Source of the DNA: Ruminococcaceae bacterium UBA6845
Lineage (GTDB): Bacteria; Bacillota; Clostridia; Oscillospirales; Acutalibacteraceae
DNA length: 12,883 nt
Direction: 5' to 3'
NCBI GenBank assembly: GCA_002449395.1
Contig: DKDP01000044.1
Location: forward strand, 20,835-33,717
The translations under genes were made by a program, and so were the position numbers. Under the pieces are notes generated by a model that searched no databases, was not told the origin of the DNA, and saw nothing but the letters and a program-made list of their open reading frames with translations. Below, in pieces: positions 1 through 6,800 of the stretch (position 1 is the stretch's first letter; every line of letters begins with the position of its first letter).

Positions 1-4
1 CTTA

Positions 5-54
5 CTCCCTCAGTCGCTTACGCGCCAGCTCCCCCGGAGGAGGAGTCCACGCTT
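5..54 (+). repeat. Dispersed hairpin repeat, copy 1 (diverged)
   Basis: The segment has CCCTCAGTC (7-15), a short variable part, then CAGCTCCCC and a G-rich complement ending in CCA. The same order (CCCTCAGTC, CAGCTCCCC, GGGG, CCA) occurs in the better-formed copy starting at 80. I read it as a diverged member of a short intergenic repeat family in direct orientation with the next copy. It has no plausible coding content. Confidence 0.5.
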
Positions 55-79
55 AAAGTGAATCTTTTCTGAATTTATG

Positions 80-132
80 AAAACCCCTCAGTCACGGACA
101 AGCCGTGACAGCTCCCCTAAAGGGGCGCCAAG
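80..132 (+). repeat. Dispersed hairpin repeat, copy 2
   Basis: The unit starts with AAAACCCCTCAG (80-91), a 12-mer found again exactly at 12865-12876 at the other end of the window. It contains one perfect 6-bp stem (TCACGG 92-97 with CCGTGA 103-108, loop ACAAG) and a second short stem (CCCC 114-117 with GGGG 122-125), then GCCAAG. Two small hairpins in an intergenic, non-coding unit fit a REP- or MITE-like dispersed repeat. Positions 133-180 hold more GC-rich sequence with a CCGCAAGCG motif and no gene that I can see. Confidence 0.6.
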
Positions 133-215
133 TAGGATGCTCTGACCTTTCTCCCCTTGCCGCAAGCGAAGCGCAGTGAAAATCCGATTATCCGCTAAAA
201 AAATTATATAAGTTA

Positions 216-244
216 TTGAAATAAAAAAATATAAATGATATAAT
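216..244 (+). promoter_or_regulatory. Sigma-A type promoter of the alpha-mannosidase gene
   Basis: A -35 box TTGAAA (216-221) and a perfect -10 box TATAAT (239-244) are separated by 17 bases, and TG at 236-237 makes an extended -10. The surroundings are very AT-rich. Transcription would start near 251, giving a leader of about 57 bases before the ATG at 308. This is the best-formed promoter in the window. Confidence 0.8.
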
Positions 245-259
245 AAATTGGTTTTAGTC

Positions 260-270
260 CTTGTGACAAG
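260..270. promoter_or_regulatory. Possible operator palindrome in the mannosidase leader
   Basis: CTTGTGACAAG is a perfect dyad around one central base. It lies about 10-20 bases after the predicted transcription start, a usual position for a repressor site of a sugar-utilisation gene. No regulator gene is in the window, so the role is inferred only from symmetry and position. Confidence 0.3.
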
Positions 271-307
271 CAATAACCGGCAAAATGGAAAATAAGGAGC
301 TGAAAAA

Positions 308-3300
308 ATGGCAGAAAATGAGAAAAAGACCGTACCCTCAGTCGAGGGCATGGAAGCTCATATTGACACATGGCGAGGCCTTATTAAGAACAAGCAGAGA
401 GGTATCTTTGCTTTCGACGAGCTTGTTGAAATCAAGCTCAAGGCTCTCAAGAAAAGAATATACACGGACTTTGAGAACACCGCTCCCTGGAAGATGCGTG
501 AGTGCATCTACAAGGACATCGGCGACTACGAGTATCTCTACGACGGCTGGAAGGATCTCGACGTCGGCGGCTACTGGGGCGGCAACGGTCTGAGCTCGTT
601 CTTCAAGAACAAGATCACTATCCCCGAGCGTTTCGACGGCAAGAAGGTCACTCTTTACGTCTATTTCGGCGGCGACTCCCTCGTTTCGGTAAACGGCGTA
701 CCCTTCCAGGGTCTTGACCCGTTCCGCAACGCAGTTGTTCTTACCGATTGCGCTAAGGCGGGCGATACATATGATATCGACATCGAATCCTACTTCGTTT
801 GGCACTCAAACGAGAGTTCCCTCAAGAAGCTCGAATGCTCATTCATCGCAACAACCGATGATGAAATCAACGAGATTTACTGGGATTTGAAAGCAGTTTA
901 CAACGCTCTCTTTATGCCGGGTATGGGCAACGACTATGCTACCCTTATCCGTGAATCGCTCAAAGAGGCTTTCCAGTATGTTGACTTTGACGAGCCTGAT
1001 TTTGACGTATTCAAGGCAAAGCTGAGAATGTGCAAAAAGGTTCTCTATGACAGAGTTTACAACAACCCGAACTACAAGTGTATGGGCAAGCTCGACCTTA
1101 TCGGTAACTCCCACCTCGATATGGTTTATATGTGGGCTTACAAGGAGTTCGTCCGCAAGGTCGGCCGTACTCACGCAACAATGCTTCGCCTTATGGAGCA
1201 GTATCCCGACTTCATCTTCTCTCAGAGCCAGGCAGGTATGTATGAGGAAATGAGAGTTCATTATCCGAACATCTTTGAGCAGGTTCAGAAGAGAGTTAAA
1301 GAGGGTCGCTGGGAGTACATCGGCGGTATGTGGGTTGAACCCGACTGTAACATCATCTCGGGCGAGAGCTTTGTCCGTCAGTTCCTCCACGGCGTTCGCT
1401 ATGCCGAAAAGTGGTTCGGCGTAACGCCCAAGACCTGCTGGCTTCCCGACGTTTTCGGCAACAGCTATTGTATGCCGCAGATTATGAAGAAAGCCGGAAT
1501 GAAGTATTTCGTTACCCATAAGATGGGTATCTGGAACGATACAAACCCGTGGCTCTATAACTCATTCTGGTGGGAGGGTCCCGACGGATCTAAGGTATTC
1601 GCAGCAGTTCCGCCGACCCATTTCATCGGTTCAATGGAGCCCGATTCACTCAAGACAAACTGGGTCAAGTATTCCGATAAGGACACCATCGGCGAGTCAA
1701 TGTACTGCTACGGCTGGGGCGACGGCGGCGGCGGAGTCGACAACGAGATGCTTGAATATGTCAAGAGATATAAGAACTTCCCGGGTCTCCCCGAGACAAA
1801 GGCTTGCAAGATCGAGGAATCCCTCGAGAATATGCGTCAGAAAGCTATCGCCGCAGGCGACAAGATCGTTACATGGAAGGACGAGCTTTACCTTGAGGAG
1901 CATCGCGGCGTTCACACCACAAAGGCTGCTCTTAAAAAGGCAAACCGTTACTGCGAGAACCTCTTCAGAGAGGCTGAGATGTACGCAGTTATCGCAGAGA
2001 GCTACGGCTACGAGTACCCGACAGAGGAGCTTGCTCTCGCATGGAGAAAGATTCTCACCAACCAGTTCCACGATTCACTTCCCGGAACCCACATCACAGA
2101 GGTATTCGGCAAGCTGATGAGTATCTACGATGAGGTTATCGAAACAGGTGAAAGAGTTCGCAATGAGGCTCTTGCCGTTATCGCAGAGCACATCGGCTAC
2201 GATAAGAACCTCGGCAAGCCGTTTGCACTCTTCAACTCCCTTGCAAATGCCGCTACAACTAAGGTTGAGCTTGATTATCAGGACGTTGACATCTTCGACG
2301 AGAACGGCAATAAGGTCGCAACTCAAGTCTACACAAAGCCGAACGGAGACAAGAAGCTCGTATTCGTTGCCAAGGATATTCCTGCTGTCGGCTACAAGGT
2401 TTATTATAAGATGCCCGCCGCAAAGGCTCCCGCATATGACGAGAGCAACGGCAAGGAAATTGAGAACGACAGCTTCAAGCTCGTTCTTGACGACAACGCA
2501 ACCCTTATTTCGATCTATGACAAGAAAAATCACCGTGAGGTAATCTCAAAGGGCGGCAAGGGCAACGATTTCAGACTCTTTGAGGATATGCCCGGCGGAT
2601 ATGACGCATGGGACATCGTTGCAACATATGTTGACCGTGAATTTGAGCTCAAGGACGGTATTGTTAAGGATATCGTCAAGGGCGACGTTTACACAATGAT
2701 CTCAATCGAGAAGGACGTTCTCAAGTCAAAGATCGAGCAGAATATCATCATCTACAACGATCTTGACAGAATCGACTTTGATACTCACATCAGCTGGCAC
2801 GAGGATCAGAAGCTCCTCAAGGTATTCTTTGACGTTGATCTTCAGACGAAGAACTACACAAGAGATATCGCCTATGCAACAATGGAATGCTGCTCATACA
2901 GATACAATCCGTATGACAAGGCAAAGTTTGAGGTCAATGCTCACAACTGGATTGATATGTCCGACGAGGACTACGGCGTATCACTCCTCAACGACTGCAA
3001 GTACGGTCACGAGGTCAATGAGCATAAGATGATCCTTACCCTCCTCAAGGCTCCGATCAAGCCCGATCCGAAGTCGGACAGAGGCGATCACTACTTCACA
3101 TATTCTCTTTACCCGCACGCCGAGACATGGAAGAAAGCAAAGACCCTTGAAAGAGGACTTGAAATCAACCATCCTCTCGTCCCCGTTGACGTCAAGTCTG
3201 AGGGCGAAATGGGCGCAGACAAGTCATTCATCACTCTCACAAGTGACAGTATGACACTTGAGGCTGTCAAGAAGTGCGAGGAAGAGGACGCATACATCAT

Positions 3301-3484
3301 CCGTATGGTTGAGAAAAAGGGCAGAAGCGTTGACGCAAGCGTTAAGTTCTTCGCTCCCCTCACCTACGCCGCAGAGTGCGACCTCATTGAGCGAAACGAT
3401 GTTCCCGTCCCGTTTGACGGCGACACAATCAGCTTCCACGCAACACCGTTTGAGATCAAGAACTACAAGGTAAAGATCAAATAA
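308..3484 (+). CDS. Alpha-mannosidase, glycoside hydrolase family 38
   Basis: Retaining exo-alpha-mannosidase that would release mannose from alpha-mannosides such as imported N-glycan or mannan fragments. The 1058 residues match the long GH38 enzymes. Signature motifs are in order: GNSHLD (H269 and D271, expected zinc ligands), WLPDVFG (D381, expected nucleophile and zinc ligand), VTHKMGIWNDTNPW followed by FWWEGPDG, WGDGGGG (470-476), and NQFHDSLPGTHI (H588, fourth expected zinc ligand). These imply an N-terminal beta-rich part, the catalytic barrel at about 260-530, a helical middle domain at about 540-640, and C-terminal beta domains. No signal peptide or membrane segment is seen, so it should be cytoplasmic. 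AAGGAG (294-299) sits 8 bases before the ATG. The gene is monocistronic or nearly so, bounded by its own promoter and terminator. No transporter or sugar kinase lies beside it, so the natural substrate is unclear. Confidence 0.95.
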   Translation: MAENEKKTVPSVEGMEAHIDTWRGLIKNKQRGIFAFDELVEIKLKALKKRIYTDFENTAPWKMRECIYKDIGDYEYLYDGWKDLDVGGYWGGNGLSSFFKNKITIPERFDGKKVTLYVYFGGDSLVSVNGVPFQGLDPFRNAVVLTDCAKAGDTYDIDIESYFVWHSNESSLKKLECSFIATTDDEINEIYWDLKAVYNALFMPGMGNDYATLIRESLKEAFQYVDFDEPDFDVFKAKLRMCKKVLYDRVYNNPNYKCMGKLDLIGNSHLDMVYMWAYKEFVRKVGRTHATMLRLMEQYPDFIFSQSQAGMYEEMRVHYPNIFEQVQKRVKEGRWEYIGGMWVEPDCNIISGESFVRQFLHGVRYAEKWFGVTPKTCWLPDVFGNSYCMPQIMKKAGMKYFVTHKMGIWNDTNPWLYNSFWWEGPDGSKVFAAVPPTHFIGSMEPDSLKTNWVKYSDKDTIGESMYCYGWGDGGGGVDNEMLEYVKRYKNFPGLPETKACKIEESLENMRQKAIAAGDKIVTWKDELYLEEHRGVHTTKAALKKANRYCENLFREAEMYAVIAESYGYEYPTEELALAWRKILTNQFHDSLPGTHITEVFGKLMSIYDEVIETGERVRNEALAVIAEHIGYDKNLGKPFALFNSLANAATTKVELDYQDVDIFDENGNKVATQVYTKPNGDKKLVFVAKDIPAVGYKVYYKMPAAKAPAYDESNGKEIENDSFKLVLDDNATLISIYDKKNHREVISKGGKGNDFRLFEDMPGGYDAWDIVATYVDREFELKDGIVKDIVKGDVYTMISIEKDVLKSKIEQNIIIYNDLDRIDFDTHISWHEDQKLLKVFFDVDLQTKNYTRDIAYATMECCSYRYNPYDKAKFEVNAHNWIDMSDEDYGVSLLNDCKYGHEVNEHKMILTLLKAPIKPDPKSDRGDHYFTYSLYPHAETWKKAKTLERGLEINHPLVPVDVKSEGEMGADKSFITLTSDSMTLEAVKKCEEEDAYIIRMVEKKGRSVDASVKFFAPLTYAAECDLIERNDVPVPFDGDTISFHATPFEIKNYKVKIK

Positions 3485-3496
3485 AACGATTTTGAA

Positions 3497-3533
3497 AGGG
3501 CTGTTGCAGTAAAATGCAGCAGCCCTGTTTTTA
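3497..3533 (+). terminator. Intrinsic terminator after the mannosidase gene
   Basis: A 12-bp stem (3497-3508 with 3515-3526, including one G-U pair) closes a 6-base loop GTAAAA and is followed by GTTTTTA. It starts 12 bases after the mannosidase stop codon and ends just before the next gene's start at 3539. Confidence 0.88.
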
Positions 3534-3538
3534 TAGCT

Positions 3539-3826
3539 ATGAGTTTTGAAAAAGATTTAAAGAGGCAAATTGAAAGATACATTCTTTCTCCTGAAAACAT
3601 AATCGACGAGACAATCAAGACGAACTGCAAGGATGTCGAGCTTCTCACAGAAAAGCAGATGGCGGATATCTGCGCAATACGCCGCAATAACCTTTCCTCT
3701 GCGAACAAGTTTAAATATTCGCTCGACGACCTCGATCTGATCATCGAAACAATCGACAGCAACCCTCATTCCGGCTTTGCCAAGCTCCGAGATGCAGTAA
3801 GACAGATTGAAATAATACTTGAATGA
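3539..3826 (+). CDS. Small hypothetical protein, 95 aa
   Basis: I do not recognise this protein. It has 95 residues, is highly charged, and looks mostly helical. It begins with a basic/acidic mixed helix (MSFEKDLKRQIERY) and ends with an amphipathic stretch (KLRDAVRQIEIILE). It has no signal peptide, membrane segment or obvious metal site. The middle (LTEKQMADICAIRRNNLSSANKF, about residues 36-58) could be a small helix-turn-helix, but this is only an impression. Codon use in the second half resembles the mannosidase gene, with C-ending Asp, Ile and Leu codons, which supports real coding. The ATG comes only 5 bases after the preceding terminator, with no Shine-Dalgarno site and no promoter between. 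Expression may depend on read-through, a leaderless-like start, or an unseen promoter inside the upstream gene. No better in-frame start exists until Met41. Confidence 0.6.
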   Translation: MSFEKDLKRQIERYILSPENIIDETIKTNCKDVELLTEKQMADICAIRRNNLSSANKFKYSLDDLDLIIETIDSNPHSGFAKLRDAVRQIEIILE

Positions 3827-3837
3827 ACAGGTTCATT
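3822..3837. repeat. 16-base perfect palindrome over the stop codon of the small gene
   Basis: AATGAAC-AG-GTTCATT is fully self-complementary apart from its AG centre and includes the TGA stop (3824-3826). It is followed by TTTCT, which is too weak a U-tract for a convincing terminator. It could be a binding site, a processing hairpin or chance. Confidence 0.4.
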
Positions 3838-3859
3838 TCTACACATAAATACACCAAGT

Positions 3860-3897
3860 AAAAGCTATCGCACTTATTTCTAAATGCGATAGCTTTT
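3860..3897. terminator. Shared terminator between convergent genes
   Basis: A perfect 13-bp stem (3860-3872 with 3885-3897) closes a 12-base loop. On the plus strand it ends in TTTTGTTT and would stop transcripts from the small gene. On the minus strand the stem begins 2 bases after the stop codon of the dockerin gene (3900-3902) and ends in TTTTACTT, a weaker U-tract. It is placed to serve both converging units. Confidence 0.85.
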
Positions 3898-3899
3898 GT

Positions 3900-6800
3900 T
3901 TATATTCTCTGTGAAATTGTCTGTAATTCTACGCCTGCGAGGTCAATGTGTTCCGCATCGACCGATGTGACCGTGTTATCGAAGTTAACGTCAGCCGCCG
4001 CAATCTGCGCCGCAGTAACATTGTCCGACGTGAGCATTCCGCCGGCAATCGCCCTTGTTATTACCGAATCGGTTCCGTCAATCCTGCCGTCGCCGTTGAC
4101 ATCGCCGTGGATTACAACCGTCAGGGAATCCATAACGTTGCCCGACGCATCAATAAGCCTTACCGTACAGCCCGTTGTCACACTGCTTGTGTTTCTGAGC
4201 ATAGTGTTCTTTGCGTCATATACCCTGAGGTAAACGACATTGTTTTCAAAGAGCTGAACAACCTTGCTGACGGTCAGATTTGTGAAATCAAAGCCCGAAA
4301 TCAACGCCTTTGACCTGTCAATCGTCAGCCCCGACGTACTCTTTGCAACCAGCTTGCTGATGCCCAGCTTGCCGGTATAAAGGATGTTGTAGCCGTCAAC
4401 ATATGTGTCAAAATACATATAGTGATTTATAACGTCACTGCCCGAAACAACTACATTTCCGACCGTGTATTTTGCGCAGTCAAGTGTCATAACCGAACGT
4501 GTAAAGCCCGTCGTGTCGGGAACCTGGCTTGTGCTTGTGATAAAGATATCCGATGAAGCGGTGTCAATATAAATAATGTTTGTCGCAAGATAAACAGCCT
4601 CACCGTTCTTTATCATTATATCGGTCTTTGAGGAGCCTGCCTCAACGGGATCTGCCGAACCGATAACATTTCCATCCTCATCATAGAGCTTTTCAACATA
4701 CATATAATTGTACGTCTGAAGTACCCTTGTGACCCTGCCGAGAGCATAAACGGAATCGCCCTTTGTCGCCGACGTATTGCCTGCGATCACACCTCCGTAG
4801 GTGAAGAGCTTACCGCTCGCTCTTACGTAAACTCCGCCGTAGTTACAGTCATTGTTTCTGATTGTTCCGCCGTACATATACATATTGCCCGAAACGGTAA
4901 CCGCACCCGTTGTGGTGTTCTTACAGTTCTGAACAACCGATTTTTCGTGCATATAAAGGCTTCCGCCCGACTGAACATTGATCGCCGCCGCTCCGACAAC
5001 TCCTGTCAGCTCCTTGCCGCCGTCGATAATCATCAGTCCGCTTGAATCGCTTCCCGCCGCATAATCGGTCTGAGACTGCTGAACATTGTCAGCAACCGAT
5101 GTGCCGATTCTGAGAACCGATCCCTTGGTGATATCAAACATAACTCCGTAGAACGAGCCTGTGCGGATCGCCTTGTACGAGGTATCGTCACAAAGCAGAG
5201 TGACGTCGCCGTTGACCGTAACGGTAGACGTTATCGAGGCGTTCGCAACGAGAGTGATTATCGCCGTCTCGCCTGCCGAAACGGAAGCGAAAGCGTCCTT
5301 AAGATCCGTAAATTCAACGGAGAAAGCACCCGCCTTACTTACCCTTGCAACCGTGGTTGTCTCCATACTTGTTATGGTTCCGTTTGCAAGTGTGTACCAG
5401 TTGGAATTGGAAATTCCGAACTTCATATAGTTTGTGCTCATCGCACTGCCGCCGAGCACCTTAGTCTTTTCCGCATATGTCTGCGGGGTTATTGTCGCAA
5501 CATAGCCCGAGCAGGTCAGCTTGTCCGTTACGTCAACCGTCTTTCCGCTAACGAGATAAACATCGTTTGAAGAATCAATCTGAGCCGCCGCAGATAATGC
5601 AAGCGTTGAGCCGTTATATATTGCCGCACCGAGGGATTTGTCGGACTTGTTATCAACAATGTTGCCGCCCGAAATTCTGACCTCTGCGCCCGATTCAATC
5701 TGGATTGCGCCGCCCGAGGAATAGGCTCTGTTTTCGCTGAACGTTCCGCCGTTTATCTCAACGGTCGAATAATTCATTGCGCAAACCGCACCGCCGTAGG
5801 TTGACTGGTTCGCCGTCAATTCAGCCTTACCGCCGATAACCGTTGAGGCATATACGCCGTAGGAAGCGATTGCGCCGCCCTTGAGCTTTGCAATATTTCC
5901 GCTGAATACGCCGCCCGTGATTACGGCCTGTCCGCCGTTATTGTAAAGAACCGAGCCCTGAGTTGCCTCATTCGACTTGAATGTGCCGCCGCCGATATTG
6001 ACGGTTCCCTCAAGGTTGTATATTACGCCGCCGACAGATTTTCCGATGTTGCTGTTGAAAGCGCCGCCGACAATTTCAACCGTACCCTGATTGCTGATCA
6101 CTGCGCCCATAACCGTTGCCGCAGTCTGTTCCGCAGTCGTGAAATCATAAAATTCCACTCCGGGCTCAACCGTGAGGACTGCATCCTTTGCAACCTTTAT
6201 TGCCGAATCCGTTGCGGCGACCTTGTTGCCGTTGATAAAGAAATCCGCCGAGGAATCATCGCCGTATGTCTTTGAGCCGAGTGTGAGCTTGCCTGTTACG
6301 TTGAACATCGGTCCCGTCAGAGATTCCGATCTTGTGAGAGTTGCTCCGTCCTCAGAGAAAATTCCGAGCTCTGTCGTGATATTAATTGTTGAATCAACGG
6401 TTGTGTCACGGATTACATAAATCGTCGGAAGAACCGTCGATTCCGTCTGTGCCGCATAATCTATCGCCGCAGGGAGAGTTTCATAATATGTATCCGTTCT
6501 TCCGTCGATCTGCACTCTCGCAACGTATTTGTCCTGAACTCTCTTGACGCTTATCAGCGAACCGTTCTTTATCGACTTCACGGAGGACATATTATACATT
6601 GAGGTGAGCTGTGGGAAATAATAGAAATATGTGTCGTCGGCTGTCGATCTCCAGTCCGAGGAAGAAAAGCCGAGATTTGAAACGGAGGCAGAGCCTGTCA
6701 TCTGAGCCGGGGTCCTTTCCGTTGCTCCCGTTGTGAGCATATTGTTCTTATATGTTCCGTCAAAGAAGCAGTTTGAAACATTTGCTCCGACCGTGTTGCC

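Noticed and set aside
338..2533. Long open frames antisense to the mannosidase gene
   Set aside because: They mirror the strong codon bias of the GH38 gene, have no recognisable protein content and no ribosome sites, and the sense gene is certain.
3948..4313. Plus-strand 121-residue frame opposite the dockerin C-terminus
   Set aside because: It is Arg- and Val-rich shadow sequence opposite confirmed dockerin loops.
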